The notes: generated by a model from the sequence alone, not told the origin. Numbered from the stretch's first letter, positions 16,644 through 25,583 are shown. The stretch: DNA of 64,000 nt from Phenylobacterium parvum (GCF_003150835.1 NZ_CP029479.1:2579501-2643500), one strand, 5' to 3'. Made by a program: numbers and translations.

Positions 16644-17440
16644 GCCGGCTCCAGCCAGGTCCGGCGGAGGGCCTCGGCCCGCCCGGCGTCGACCCCCAGC
16701 CCGGCCAGGTAGGCCTCCACCGACCCGGCCTCCCGGCGGATCGCGCCGAAGGCCTCGGCCAGGTAGGTCCGGTCAACCCCCAGGAAGGCCCGGACCGCCG
16801 TTTCCGACGGACGCCGGCCCAGACTCTCGGTCATGGACTCCGTGACCTGCGGCAAGCGCGCCTCGATCCGCGCCGCCAGGTTGGTCAGCTCGAAGTCGGC
16901 CAGGAGGTCGGCCTCGTCCACGCCCAGGAGGTGATGGGTCAGGGCCGCCAGGAGGCCCGTCCGGTCCTTGCCCGCCGTGCAGTGGATCAGCACCGGCCGG
17001 CCCGCATCCAGGGCCTCGAAGTAGCGGCTGAAGAGCTCCTGGTGTCGGGGCTCGAAGGGCGCCTTTCGGTAATAGTCCCGGAAGAAGGCCCGGGCGCTCT
17101 CCGCCGACAGGTCGGTCTCGCGCAGGAAGGCCACGTGGGGCGGCTCGGCCTGGTCCCCATGATCGCAGTCGATCACCTGTCCGCCAAAACCCGCCGGGCG
17201 GCGGGACGGCTGGTTCGCCCGCTCGGTCGGCCGGCGCAGGTCGACCACGGCGGCCAGGCCGAGGCCCGCGATCCGCGCCAGGTCCGCCTCCGTGGCCGCG
17301 CCATGGTGGGCCGAGCGCCACAGCCGCCCGCGCACCACCCTGAGCCCGCCGGGAACAGCGTAGCCGCCGTAGTCGCGGAAGTTCTCGACGCCCTCCAGGG
17401 GCAGGATGCGGTCTTCGGGAGTCATGTCGTCTGGGGTCAT
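16634..17440 (-). CDS. Tyrosine-protein phosphatase (PTP/DSP-like, lipid- or protein-acting)
   Basis: 268 residues. The P-loop HCTAGKDRTG holds nucleophile Cys 154 and Arg 160 (C-x5-R). NFRDYGGY near residue 20 and the preceding segment resemble the family of bacterial tyrosine/serine phosphatases that includes lipid phosphatase LipA-like and MptpB-like enzymes. The K and D inside the P-loop (AGKDR) are characteristic of that group, which often acts on both phosphoprotein and phosphoinositide. The start overlaps the stop of the upstream DUF3445 gene by four bases (ATGA), so the two are coupled. ATG 17425 is an alternative start. Confidence 0.85.
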   Translation of the reverse strand: MTPDDMTPEDRILPLEGVENFRDYGGYAVPGGLRVVRGRLWRSAHHGAATEADLARIAGLGLAAVVDLRRPTERANQPSRRPAGFGGQVIDCDHGDQAEPPHVAFLRETDLSAESARAFFRDYYRKAPFEPRHQELFSRYFEALDAGRPVLIHCTAGKDRTGLLAALTHHLLGVDEADLLADFELTNLAARIEARLPQVTESMTESLGRRPSETAVRAFLGVDRTYLAEAFGAIRREAGSVEAYLAGLGVDAGRAEALRRTWLEPAQA

Positions 17441-18312
17441 GGCGAACTCTCTTCGCGGGATTCTGTGACGGTTTGGGGACCCGGCGCGGCGCAGTCGGCG
17501 AGGAAGGCCTCCACCCCCGGGGTGACGGCGGCCAGCCCCTTGTAGCGGCGGAAGTCCTCCGGCGCCTGGGCCCAGGCCCAGGCGAAGACGCGGACAGCCC
17601 CGGGATCGGCGGCCAGGTCGCGCAGCGGCGTCAGGTGGATGCGGATGGTGAAGAGCACGCCTCCCGTCCGGGGCAGGCGGCGCAGGGTCTGGCGCTCGCA
17701 GCGCAGGAACAGGCCCGCCCCCGGCCGGCGCGGCCGCAGGGCCAGGGCCCGCCTCCGGGCCGCCGCGGCCTCCGGGGCGTAGAGGCTGCTCCAGGCGACC
17801 ACCGACCAGTTTCGGCGCTCGACGATCTCATCGGCGGGCAGGCGGTCGAAAATCCTCCGTACACGGACCAGGATCCTGTCCTGGAATCCCGGCACCGGGC
17901 CGTGAAGCGCCGCGAGGTCGCGCCCCAGGGCCTCGTCCGCCGTGAAGAAGGAGCCCGCGCACAGGCTCAGGGCCGAGACGGTCCAGTCGCCGCCCTCCGG
18001 CTTCTCCATCAGGACCAGGTCGTCCGGGACCCGCCGGGCCGCCTCCAGCAGGGGCGGTCTACCCGGGGCGCCAGGCCTCAGCCCCAGGCTCTGGCGGATC
18101 ATTTCCGCGACCTCGGCCTGCCCCGGCCGCGAACCCGGCGTCTCGCCCCAGACCTTCAGCGGAACCGTGCGCTGTAGGCGGTCCTTGCGCACCCAGGGCC
18201 GGGCCTCGCCGCCCTCCAGCCAGTCCCCGGCGGGAATCCGCCTCAGGCCGATGCCGAATCCCGGCAGGCCGCCCCAGGGCGGATCGGCGAAGCGGGAGGC
18301 GAGAGGCGGCAT
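17437..18312 (-). CDS. DUF3445 (HODM alpha-subunit-like) heme-binding-family protein
   Basis: 291 residues. The C-terminal half has the family block CERQTLRRLPRTGGVLFTIR followed by a histidine and PL, and RRNWSVVAW at about 165-173, which place it in DUF3445 (PF11927), the family of the alpha subunit of heme-dependent oxidative N-demethylase. Members bind heme and reduce or demethylate small amines in the few cases studied. The second-row residues cannot be judged by eye. No beta or gamma subunit genes lie nearby, so it may work alone. It is the first gene of a two-gene unit with the downstream tyrosine phosphatase and is divergent from the HAD gene. Confidence 0.75.
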   Translation of the reverse strand: MPPLASRFADPPWGGLPGFGIGLRRIPAGDWLEGGEARPWVRKDRLQRTVPLKVWGETPGSRPGQAEVAEMIRQSLGLRPGAPGRPPLLEAARRVPDDLVLMEKPEGGDWTVSALSLCAGSFFTADEALGRDLAALHGPVPGFQDRILVRVRRIFDRLPADEIVERRNWSVVAWSSLYAPEAAAARRRALALRPRRPGAGLFLRCERQTLRRLPRTGGVLFTIRIHLTPLRDLAADPGAVRVFAWAWAQAPEDFRRYKGLAAVTPGVEAFLADCAAPGPQTVTESREESSP

Positions 18313-18400
18313 GTCCGGGCCACACTAGCACCCTGCAGCCTGTTCCCCTCAAGCTGGAAACGCCCTAGCTTCGCCGCCGCAGGCCAAGGGAGAACAGGGC

Positions 18401-19048
18401 ATGGGCGTCGAGGCGGTGATCTGGGATTTCGGCGGGGTCTTCACGTCCTCGCCCTTCGAGGCCTTCAACCGGTACGAGGCCGAGAAGGGCCTGCCCCGCG
18501 ACCTGATCCGCACCGTCAACGCCACCAACCCCGACACCAACGCCTGGGCCCTGTTCGAGCGCGCCGAGATCGACGCCGAGGGCTTTGACCGCCGCTTCCA
18601 TGAGGAGAGCTCGGCCCTCGGCCACCCCGTACCGGGGCGCGAGGTCCTGCCCCTGCTGTCCGGCCACCTCCGGCCGGCCATGGTCGACGCCCTCCTGGCC
18701 TGCAAGGCGGTCTTCAAGGTCGGCTGCATCACCAACAACATGGCCAGCAGCCATTCGCCGGGCTCGGAATCGACCATGGTCACCGCCATGGGCCGGGTCA
18801 TGCCCCACTTCCACGCCATCATCGAAAGCTCCAAGGCCGGCGTCCGAAAGCCCGACCCCCGGATCTACCTGATGATGTGCGAGCAGCTGGAGGTGGCGCC
18901 CGCCGCCTGCATCTACCTCGATGACCTGGGCATCAACTGCAAGCCGGCGGCGGCCCTGGGCATGCGGGCCATCAAGGTGGTCAGCGAGGCCCAGGCCCTG
19001 GCCGACCTGGCCGAGGCGACGGGCCTCAGCTTCGGCGGCGCAGCGTGA
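18401..19048 (+). CDS. HAD-IA superfamily hydrolase
   Basis: 215 residues. Motif I is DFGGVF with nucleophile Asp 9. The second Asp of the classical DxD is replaced by Gly, as in the YihX and epoxide-hydrolase N-domain subgroup. Motif II is near CITNNM, motif III Lys and Arg-Lys lie in SSKAGVRKPDPRIY, and motif IV is LDDLG near 170. It is probably a phosphatase of small phosphorylated metabolites. Its TGA overlaps the GTG of the next gene by four bases, linking it to the pterin dehydratase. Confidence 0.85.
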   Translation: MGVEAVIWDFGGVFTSSPFEAFNRYEAEKGLPRDLIRTVNATNPDTNAWALFERAEIDAEGFDRRFHEESSALGHPVPGREVLPLLSGHLRPAMVDALLACKAVFKVGCITNNMASSHSPGSESTMVTAMGRVMPHFHAIIESSKAGVRKPDPRIYLMMCEQLEVAPAACIYLDDLGINCKPAAALGMRAIKVVSEAQALADLAEATGLSFGGAA

Positions 19049-19350
19049 GCCGCCCCGTCCGGATCGGGGCCATAGACGCCCTGGAGACCCTGCCCCTGTG
19101 GGGCGACCTGCCGGGGGACCGGGACGTCATCGCCCGCACCTTCGTCTTCCGTGACTTCAACACCGCCTTCGCCTTCATGGCCCGGGTGGCGCTGAAGGCC
19201 GAGCGCATGGACCACCATCCCGAATGGTCGAACGTCTGGAACCGTGTGGAGGTCGCCCTGACCACCCACGACGCCGGCGGGGTCACCGCCCTGGACGTGG
19301 AGATGGCCCTCTTCATGGACGCCGCAGCGGCGGAACTCGGCGTCAGTTGA
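19045..19350 (+). CDS. phhB: 4a-hydroxytetrahydrobiopterin dehydratase (pterin-4a-carbinolamine dehydratase)
   Basis: 101 residues from GTG 19045. The family signature is complete: FRDFNTAFAFM near 33-43, AERMDHHPEW with the catalytic His pair near 55-60, NVWNRVEVALTTHD near 62-75, and G-x-T-x-LD. It dehydrates 4a-hydroxytetrahydropterin, regenerating the cofactor of phenylalanine hydroxylase. No phhA is in the window. Members also exist in bacteria without phhA as DCoH-like proteins. It is translationally coupled to the HAD gene and its 3' end overlaps the convergent gene by 8 bases. Confidence 0.9.
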   Translation: MSRPVRIGAIDALETLPLWGDLPGDRDVIARTFVFRDFNTAFAFMARVALKAERMDHHPEWSNVWNRVEVALTTHDAGGVTALDVEMALFMDAAAAELGVS

Positions 19351-19741
19351 TCAGGACGTTCAGGACCAGGAGCCGGGCGCCCGGCTGGCCGACGGTCTGG
19401 TCGACCTGCTTCTGCAGCTGGGGAACCAGGAGGTCCAGGTTGGGCGACAATCCGGGCGCCAGGTTGTCCGTGTAGAGGGCCAGTCGCCGGGACAGGTCCG
19501 CCCGCAGGCGCGGGATCAGCATCTGGACCCGGGCCCGCAGCTTGGCGTCAGGAACGTCGACCCCGCTCTCCACGGACAGGACGCCCCGCGTGCGGTTCGA
19601 GCGCACCACATTGGCGTTGAAGACGGGCAGGCGCACGAAGCTGGCCTTCTGGTTTCCCCCGCCCCCCGTCGGCGGGGCGGCGGCCGTTGCGGGCGAGGCG
19701 GCGAGGGCCGCAAGACTTGCCAGGAGGACACGCCGGAGCAT
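19343..19741 (-). CDS. Conserved hypothetical exported protein
   Basis: 132 residues. The N-terminus MLRRVLLASLAALAASPATAAA is a signal peptide of Tat- or Sec-type (two Arg at 3-4). A Gly/Asn linker follows. The rest is a small domain with a helix of basic and aliphatic residues (about 65-100) and a C-terminal strand GARLLVLNVLIN. The layout faintly recalls FliL-like periplasmic domains, but I cannot support that name. It overlaps the convergent phhB gene by 8 bases and is divergent from pseB. Confidence 0.65.
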   Translation of the reverse strand: MLRRVLLASLAALAASPATAAAPPTGGGGNQKASFVRLPVFNANVVRSNRTRGVLSVESGVDVPDAKLRARVQMLIPRLRADLSRRLALYTDNLAPGLSPNLDLLVPQLQKQVDQTVGQPGARLLVLNVLIN

Positions 19742-19829
19742 GGCGGACGTTCTCCCCCATCATGGTTAGCAATCTCTTTACGCGGCCGCGGTCAGACTGG
19801 CCCGCGAATCGCAGAATCCCCGGAGATCC

Positions 19830-20867
19830 GTGTTGGACCGCTTCACCACAGACGCTGGCGAGCTCGAGGGCAAGACGGTCCTCGTCACCGGCGGAACGGG
19901 CTCCTTCGGCCGCCGCTTCATCGACACCGTCCTGTCGAGGGCCACGCCGCGGAAGCTGATCGTCTTCTCCCGGGACGAACTCAAGCAGCATGAGATGCAG
20001 GTCGACATGGCCGCCCGGTTCACCCCCGAGCAGATGGGCCGGATGCGCTTCTTCCTGGGCGACGTGCGCGACCGCCAGCGGCTGACCCTGGCCCTTCGGG
20101 GGGTGGACATCGTGGTCCACGCCGCCGCCCTCAAGCAGGTGCCCGCCGCCGAGTACAACCCCTCCGAGTTCATCCAGACCAACGTGCTGGGCGCCGAGAA
20201 CATCGTCTGGGCCGCCCTCGCCAACCGGGTCGGCAAGGTCATCGCCCTGTCCACCGACAAGGCCTGCAACCCGGCCAACCTCTACGGCGCGACCAAGCTG
20301 GCCTCGGACAAGACCTTCGTGGCGGCCAATAACCTCTCGGGGGACATCGGCGCCCGTTTCGCCGTGGTCAGGTACGGCAACGTGGTGGGCTCGCGGGGCT
20401 CGGTGGCGCCCCTGTTCCAGAGGCTGATCGCCGAGGGCGCCCGGGAACTGCCCATCACCGACCCCCGCATGACCCGGTTCTGGATCACCCTGAACCAGGG
20501 CGTCGACTTCGTCCTGTCCTCCCTCTCCCTCATGCGGGGCGGGGAAATCTTCGTGCCCAAGATCCCGTCCATGAAGATGACCGACCTGGCCGAGGCCATG
20601 GCCCCCGGCCTGCCGATCCGGGTCATCGGCATCCGCCCTGGGGAAAAGCTGCACGAGATGATGATCTCGGTGGACGACGCCCGCCACGTGGTGGACCTCG
20701 GCGATCGCTACGCCATCGAACCGGCCTTCGTGGAGTTCTCCCGCAAGTCCTTCGCCAGCGACCACCGGACGGCGGAGGACGGCTTCTCCTACGCCAGCAA
20801 CACCAATGACGAGTGGCTGAGCCACGAGGGGCTCCTGACCCTGCTCCGCGACGGCGCCGCGGCCTGA
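19830..20867 (+). CDS. pseB: UDP-GlcNAc 4,6-dehydratase (inverting) PseB
   Basis: 345 residues; GTG 19830 has GGAG five bases upstream. It is an extended SDR enzyme: the NAD-binding loop is TGGTGSFGR at 20-28, the family-specific FSRDELKQ near 46-53, HAAALKQVP near 97-105, STDKA with Asp 143 and Lys 144, and YGATK with Tyr 152 and Lys 156. These match PseB/FlaA1/FlmA, which converts UDP-GlcNAc to the 4-keto-6-deoxy-L-arabino sugar, the first step of pseudaminic acid synthesis. In Caulobacterales this route feeds flagellin glycosylation. pseC starts one base after the stop; the later steps are not in the window. Confidence 0.92.
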   Translation: MLDRFTTDAGELEGKTVLVTGGTGSFGRRFIDTVLSRATPRKLIVFSRDELKQHEMQVDMAARFTPEQMGRMRFFLGDVRDRQRLTLALRGVDIVVHAAALKQVPAAEYNPSEFIQTNVLGAENIVWAALANRVGKVIALSTDKACNPANLYGATKLASDKTFVAANNLSGDIGARFAVVRYGNVVGSRGSVAPLFQRLIAEGARELPITDPRMTRFWITLNQGVDFVLSSLSLMRGGEIFVPKIPSMKMTDLAEAMAPGLPIRVIGIRPGEKLHEMMISVDDARHVVDLGDRYAIEPAFVEFSRKSFASDHRTAEDGFSYASNTNDEWLSHEGLLTLLRDGAAA

Positions 20868-20868
20868 C

Positions 20869-22038
20869 ATGGGCGCCGGGCCCTTCCTTCCCTATGGCCG
20901 CCAGGACATCGACGCTGACGACATCGCCGCGGTGGTGGAGGCGCTCGGCGCGGACTTCCTGACCACCGGCCCCCGGGTGGAGGCCTTCGAGCAGGCCTTT
21001 GCGGCGGCCGTGGGCGCGCCCCACGCCGTGGCCTGCGCCAACGGCACCGCCGCCCTGCACCTGTCCATGCTGGCCCTCGGCATTGGCCCCGGCGACCGCG
21101 TCGCCGTTCCCTCCGTGACCTTCCTGGCCACCGCCAACTGCGCCCGCTTCGTCGGCGCCGAGGTGATCTTCACGGACGTCGACCCGGACACCGGCCTGAT
21201 GACCCCCGCAACCCTGGCCGAGGCCCTGGAGCGGGCGGGCCCCGGACCGGTCCGGGCCGTCCTGCCCGTCCACCTGCGGGGCGACGTGGCCGACCTCGCC
21301 GGCCTGGCCCGCATCGCCCGGCAGGCCGGCGCGGTCCTGGTCGAGGATGCGCCCCACGCCCTCGGGTCCCGGGCCGACTTTGGCGACGGCGACCAGCCGG
21401 TCGGCAACGGCCGCTGGTCGAGGGCGGCCACCTTCTCCTTCCACCCGGTGAAGACCATCGCCACCGGCGAGGGCGGCATGGTCACCACGGCCGACGCCGA
21501 CGTCGCCGCGCGCCTCCGCCGCCTGCGCAGCCACGGCATGGAGCGCACCCCGGGCGCCGATCCCTGGCTCTACGAGATGCGCGAGCCGGGATTCAACTAC
21601 CGCCTGCCGGATATCCTCTGCGCCCTGGGCCAGTCCCAGCTGAAGCGGCTGCCGGCCTTCGCCACCCGCCGGCGCGCGCTGGCGGCGCGCTACGCCGACG
21701 CCCTCGCACCCCTGGCGCCGCACGTGCGCCTGGCGACGACCCCGGGCTGGAGCCGGCCCGTCCTGCACCTCCTCACCGTCCTCATCGACTTCGAGGCCCT
21801 CGGCCGGGGCCGGCGCCCGGTCGTCGAGGCCCTGGCGGCCGAAGGGATCGGGACCCAGGTCCACTACATCCCGGTCCACGCCCAGCCCTACTATGTCGGC
21901 CGCTACGGCCCCCTGGACCTGCCCGGCGCGGCGGCCTGGTACCGCCGGTGTCTCAGCCTTCCCCTCTTCCCGGCCATGGCCGACGCCGACGTCGACCGGG
22001 TCGTCGCCGCCCTGTCCCGCGCCCTCGGCCTGGACTGA
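20869..22038 (+). CDS. pseC: UDP-4-amino-4,6-dideoxy-AltNAc transaminase PseC
   Basis: 389 residues of the DegT/DnrJ/EryC1 PLP-dependent aminotransferase family. The PLP lysine is Lys 195 in SFHPVKTIATGEGG, VEDAPHALGS holds the Asp that binds the pyridine ring (near 160), and CANGTAALHLSMLALGIGPGD near 56-76 is the phosphate-binding part. The C-terminal QVHYIPVHAQPYY is typical of PseC. It aminates the PseB product at C4 with glutamate. Adjacent placement behind pseB makes the assignment firm. A hairpin repeat follows the stop. Confidence 0.92.
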   Translation: MGAGPFLPYGRQDIDADDIAAVVEALGADFLTTGPRVEAFEQAFAAAVGAPHAVACANGTAALHLSMLALGIGPGDRVAVPSVTFLATANCARFVGAEVIFTDVDPDTGLMTPATLAEALERAGPGPVRAVLPVHLRGDVADLAGLARIARQAGAVLVEDAPHALGSRADFGDGDQPVGNGRWSRAATFSFHPVKTIATGEGGMVTTADADVAARLRRLRSHGMERTPGADPWLYEMREPGFNYRLPDILCALGQSQLKRLPAFATRRRALAARYADALAPLAPHVRLATTPGWSRPVLHLLTVLIDFEALGRGRRPVVEALAAEGIGTQVHYIPVHAQPYYVGRYGPLDLPGAAAWYRRCLSLPLFPAMADADVDRVVAALSRALGLD

Positions 22039-22051
22039 CCTCCCCAGTGCT

Positions 22052-22090
22052 CCCCCAGGGGCGAGCTGCCGGCAAAGCCGGCTGAGGGGG
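22052..22090 (+). repeat. Hairpin-forming intergenic repeat-like element after pseC
   Basis: GCCGGC (22068-22073), loop AAA, GCCGGC (22077-22082) form a perfect 6-bp hairpin flanked outside by CCCCC (22052-22056) and GGGGG (22086-22090). No T run follows. The composition and symmetry resemble the GC-rich intergenic repeats scattered through Caulobacterales genomes. It sits 14 bases after the pseC stop and may end transcription or stabilise the 3' end. Confidence 0.45.
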
Positions 22091-22169
22091 TCAACAGCCT
22101 CGCCCCATTGAGGCCACAGGCCTGGGGGACTAGGGTCGAATCTGCAGCGACACGGAACAGACGCACCCC

Positions 22170-22874
22170 ATGGCCCGGATCACCCTCGTGGACGACGACG
22201 AGAACATCGTGACCTCGGTGAGCCTTGCGCTCGAAAGCCAGGGCCACGCGGTCAAGGCCTACTACGACGGCGCCTCAGGCCTGGCCGCCCTCGAGAACGA
22301 TCCCCCCGACCTGGCCATTCTGGACGTCAAGATGCCGCGCATGGACGGCATGGAGGTGCTCCGGCGCCTCCGCCGCGCCTCCGACCTGCCGGTGATCATC
22401 CTGACCTCCAAGGATGACGAGATCGACGAGCTCCTGGGGTTCAACCTCGGGGCCGACGACTACATGCACAAGCCCTTCAGCCAGCGCCTGCTGATCGAAC
22501 GGGTGAAGGCCGTCCTGCGTCGCGCGGGCAGCCCCGCCGGGGACGAGGACGAGGAAGACGAAGTCGCCTCGCGGGCCCTGAAGCGGGGGCGGCTCACCCT
22601 CGATCCCGCCCGCCACGACTGCCTGTGGAACGGCAGGCCCGTGAAGCTGACCGTCACCGAGTTCCTGCTCATCCAGGCCCTGGCCCAGCGTCCGGGCTTC
22701 GTGAAGAGCCGCGACAACCTGATGGACGCCGCCTACGACGATCAGGTCTATGTCGACGACCGGACCATCGACAGCCACATCAAGCGGATGCGCCGCAAGT
22801 TCCGGGAGGTCGACCCCGAGTTCGACGCGATCGAAACCCTGTATGGCGTCGGATACCGTTACCGCGAGTCCTGA
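22170..22874 (+). CDS. chvI: OmpR-family response regulator ChvI
   Basis: 234 residues. The receiver domain has Asp 8-9-10 acidic pocket, the phosphoacceptor Asp 52 ([14 protein letters not shown]), Thr in ILTSKDDE and Lys in HKPFS. A winged-helix DNA-binding domain fills about 140-234 ([22 protein letters not shown] and [25 protein letters not shown]). The features [15 protein letters not shown] and [19 protein letters not shown] are the ChvI hallmark. ChvI responds to cell-envelope and acid stress in alphaproteobacteria. The downstream kinase gene overlaps by 32 bases, and the PTS genes follow, which is the conserved alphaproteobacterial order. Confidence 0.93.
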   Translation: MARITLVDDDENIVTSVSLALESQGHAVKAYYDGASGLAALENDPPDLAILDVKMPRMDGMEVLRRLRRASDLPVIILTSKDDEIDELLGFNLGADDYMHKPFSQRLLIERVKAVLRRAGSPAGDEDEEDEVASRALKRGRLTLDPARHDCLWNGRPVKLTVTEFLLIQALAQRPGFVKSRDNLMDAAYDDQVYVDDRTIDSHIKRMRRKFREVDPEFDAIETLYGVGYRYRES

Positions 22875-24411
22875 GCCCGCGCGTCGACGGTGGCGGGGGC
22901 CGCCGTCGTCGCGACTCGGCCGGCTGATCTTCGCCCTGAACCTCCTGGGCCTGACGATCCTGATCGTCGGAGCCCTGGTGCTCAATGAGCTGCGCCGGGG
23001 CCTGGTGGAGGCGCGGATCGACAGCCTCACCACCCAGGGCGAGCTGATCGCCACCCTCATCGACCAGGCCGCCACCGTGGGCGAACCCGTCCCGGCCCTC
23101 GACGCGGCCCGGGCCAGCGAGATCCTGCGGCTCCTGTCCAATCCCGGCGTCCAGCGGGCCCGGCTCTTCGACGCCCAGGGGCAGGTCCTGGCCGACAGCG
23201 ACTGGATCGCCGACCGGGTGGAGCAGAAGCCCCTGCCCCCGGCCCGGCCGCGGGGCGCCAAGGCGGAGGCGCCCGAGCGGCCCCGCACCTCCCCGGGCCG
23301 CGAGGCCCTGCAGGCCGAGGTGGCCAGGGCCATGGAGGGGCGGCGGGTCTCCGGCGTCCGCCGGGCCGATCCCTCCGGCCGGGTGGTCTCCGTTTCCTTC
23401 CCGATCCGCCACGTCCAGGCCGTCCTGGGCGTCCTGACCGTCGAGGCTGGCGACGTCGACAGCATCATCGCCCGGCAGAGGGCGGCCCTGATCCCTTTCA
23501 TCCTCCTGTCCATCGGGGTCAGCCTCCTGTCCTCGGCCCTTCTGACCAGCCTGATCGCCCTGCCCGTGCGGCGCCTGGCGCGGGCGGCGGACCGGGTGCG
23601 CCTGTCGCGGGTGCGCTCCATCTCCCTGCCGGACCTCTCGCGGCGGACGGACGAATTGGGCGACCTGACCCGCGCCCTCGAGGCCATGACCGACGCCCAG
23701 TCCGAGCGCATGGGCGCCATCGAGCGCTTCGCCGCCGACGTGGCCCACGAGATCCGCAACCCCCTCACCTCCCTTCGCTCGGCGGTGGAGACCCTGGACC
23801 TGGTCTCCGATCCCGAGGCCAAGGCGCGGCTGGGCGCCGTCATCCGCCAGGACATCCAGCGCATGGATCGGCTGGTGACCGACATCTCCAACGCCTCGCG
23901 GCTGGACGCCGAGCTGTCCCGGGAGCCGCCGCGCCCCTTCGACCTGGGCCGCCTCCTCGCCGAAATCGTCCAGGCCTATTCCGCCGCCCGGCGCGAGGGC
24001 GAGCCCCCGGTCCTGCTGTCCGGCCTCGAGGGCGAGACCCCCGTGATCGGCCGGGAGGGACCGGCCGGCCAGGTCTTCCGCAACCTCATCGACAACGCCC
24101 GCTCCTTCAGCCCGCCCGGGGGAAGCGTCCGGCTGGGCCTGTCGCATGACGGCGGCTGGGCCATCGTTCAGGTCGACGACGATGGCCCGGGCATCCCGCC
24201 CGAGAACCTCGAGACCGTATTCGAGCGGTTCTACACCTCCCGTCCGAAGGGGGCGGCCTTTGGCGGCAATTCCGGCCTCGGCCTGTCCATCGCCCGGCAG
24301 ATCGTCGAGGCCCAGGGGGGAACCCTGAAGGCGGAGAACCTGTCGGCCCCGTCCGGAGACCGCATCGGCGCCCGGTTCACCGTGCGCCTGCCCCTCAGGC
24401 CGGGCGCGTGA
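22843..24411 (+). CDS. chvG: Sensor histidine kinase ChvG
   Basis: 522 residues from ATG 22843, inside the end of chvI. A membrane helix (about 28-49), a periplasmic sensing domain (about 50-212) with a Pro/Arg-rich insertion at 130-150, and a second helix (about 215-240) precede HAMP. The phosphoacceptor is His 302 in [16 protein letters not shown]. The catalytic domain has the N box [17 protein letters not shown] and [11 protein letters not shown]. It is the cognate kinase of ChvI. The stop overlaps hprK by four bases. Confidence 0.93.
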   Translation: MASDTVTASPEPARRRWRGPPSSRLGRLIFALNLLGLTILIVGALVLNELRRGLVEARIDSLTTQGELIATLIDQAATVGEPVPALDAARASEILRLLSNPGVQRARLFDAQGQVLADSDWIADRVEQKPLPPARPRGAKAEAPERPRTSPGREALQAEVARAMEGRRVSGVRRADPSGRVVSVSFPIRHVQAVLGVLTVEAGDVDSIIARQRAALIPFILLSIGVSLLSSALLTSLIALPVRRLARAADRVRLSRVRSISLPDLSRRTDELGDLTRALEAMTDAQSERMGAIERFAADVAHEIRNPLTSLRSAVETLDLVSDPEAKARLGAVIRQDIQRMDRLVTDISNASRLDAELSREPPRPFDLGRLLAEIVQAYSAARREGEPPVLLSGLEGETPVIGREGPAGQVFRNLIDNARSFSPPGGSVRLGLSHDGGWAIVQVDDDGPGIPPENLETVFERFYTSRPKGAAFGGNSGLGLSIARQIVEAQGGTLKAENLSAPSGDRIGARFTVRLPLRPGA

Positions 24412-24899
24412 GCCCGCCCCTCCACGCCGGCCTCCTGGCCCTGAGGTGGCGCGGCCGTTGGCGGGGCGCCCTGGTCCAGGGACCGGCCGGCGCCGGCAAG
24501 AGCGACCTTGCCCTTCGGGCCCTGGACGTCGGCTTCCGGCTGGTGGCCGATGACCGCACCCAGGTCTGGGCCAGCGGCGGTTGGGCCTGGGGCCGGGCGC
24601 CGGAGGTCCTGTCCGGCCTCCTGGAGGTCCGGGGCCTCGACGTCGTCCGGGTCCCGGTCCTGGACTACTGCCGGATCGACCTGGCGGTGACCGCCGGCGA
24701 CCCCGAACGCCTGCCGGAGCCAGGCGTCCTGGACCTCGCCGGCGCATCGGTCCCGCACCTGGTCCTGCGGCTGACAGACGCCTCGGCGCCACACCGGCTG
24801 AAGGAAGCGCTTTGCCGGCTTGGAGGCGACCGGGAAGAGTCGTATCAAGGCGGCCTTCCGGCGCCGCCGGCCTCCGCAACGGGTGGGTCAGCCCCTTGA
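24408..24899 (+). CDS. hprK: Short HPr kinase/phosphorylase-like protein HprK
   Basis: 163 residues, GTG start overlapping the chvG stop (GTGA). The Walker A loop is GPAGAGKSD with Lys 31, and RLVADDRTQVW near 44-54 carries the strand with acidic residues that follows it. This is the truncated alphaproteobacterial HprK, lacking the N-terminal domain of the Gram-positive enzyme. It phosphorylates HPr on Ser, linking PTS state to the ChvG/ChvI system. The last 25 residues are low-complexity. EIIA and HPr follow directly. Confidence 0.85.
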   Translation: MSPPLHAGLLALRWRGRWRGALVQGPAGAGKSDLALRALDVGFRLVADDRTQVWASGGWAWGRAPEVLSGLLEVRGLDVVRVPVLDYCRIDLAVTAGDPERLPEPGVLDLAGASVPHLVLRLTDASAPHRLKEALCRLGGDREESYQGGLPAPPASATGGSAP

Positions 24900-24909
24900 A
24901 AGACTTCTG

Positions 24910-25314
24910 ATGATCGGCCTCGTCATCGTGACCCACGGCCGTCTCGCCGAGGAGTTCCTCCTGGCCATGGAGCATGTGGTCGGGCCCCAGTCCGGGGTTT
25001 CGGCCATCTGCATCGGCCCCGACGACGACATGGAGCAGAGGCGACGCGACATCCTGGCGGCCTGTGGCCGGGTGGATGCGGGCAGCGGCGTCATCCTCCT
25101 GACGGACATGTTCGGCGGCACCCCCTCCAACCTCGCCATCTCGGTCATGGAGCAGACCCGGGCCGAGGTGATCGCCGGGCTGAACCTGCCCATGCTGATC
25201 AAGCTGGCCAGCGTCCGCACTCGGCTGGACCTCGACAGCTGCGTCGCCCAGGCCCAGGAGGCCGGGCGCAAGTATATCTCCGTCGCCTCCTACGTGCTGG
25301 CGGGGGACAAGTGA
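24910..25314 (+). CDS. Mannose-family PTS EIIA protein
   Basis: 134 residues from ATG 24910, which follows an AAAGACTTC leader; in-frame upstream codons belong to hprK sequence. The phosphorylated His is His 9 in IGLVIVTHGRLAEE, and DMFGGTPSNLAI near 70-81 is the second family block. It has no membrane EIIC/EIID partner here, so it is a regulatory EIIA as in other alphaproteobacteria, receiving phosphate from HPr. It overlaps ptsH by four bases (GTGA). Confidence 0.9.
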   Translation: MIGLVIVTHGRLAEEFLLAMEHVVGPQSGVSAICIGPDDDMEQRRRDILAACGRVDAGSGVILLTDMFGGTPSNLAISVMEQTRAEVIAGLNLPMLIKLASVRTRLDLDSCVAQAQEAGRKYISVASYVLAGDK

Positions 25315-25583
25315 CCACCCGGGCGCGGGTCGAGATCATCAACAAGCGCGGCCTTCACGCCCGCGCCTCCGCCAAGTTCGTGAAGACCGCCACCGGCTTC
25401 GACGCAGAGGTCCGGGTGTCCAAGGACGGCGCCGAGGTGGACGCCCGCTCGATCATGGGCCTGATGATGCTGGCCGCAGGCCCGGGCTGCTGCATCGACA
25501 TCACCGCCGAGGGACCACAGGCGGAAGCCGCCCTGGCCGCCCTTGTCGCCCTTGTGGCCGCCCGTTTCGACGAGGACGAATAG
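25311..25583 (+). CDS. ptsH: Phosphocarrier protein HPr
   Basis: 90 residues, GTG start. NKRGLHARASAKFV holds the phospho-His 16. The Ser 47 of SIMGLMML is the HprK target site. It is the carrier between enzyme I (ptsP or ptsI, not in the window) and EIIA-Man, in what is probably a nitrogen-related regulatory PTS. The gene ends 13 bases before the CYTH-CHAD gene. Confidence 0.93.
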   Translation: MTTRARVEIINKRGLHARASAKFVKTATGFDAEVRVSKDGAEVDARSIMGLMMLAAGPGCCIDITAEGPQAEAALAALVALVAARFDEDE

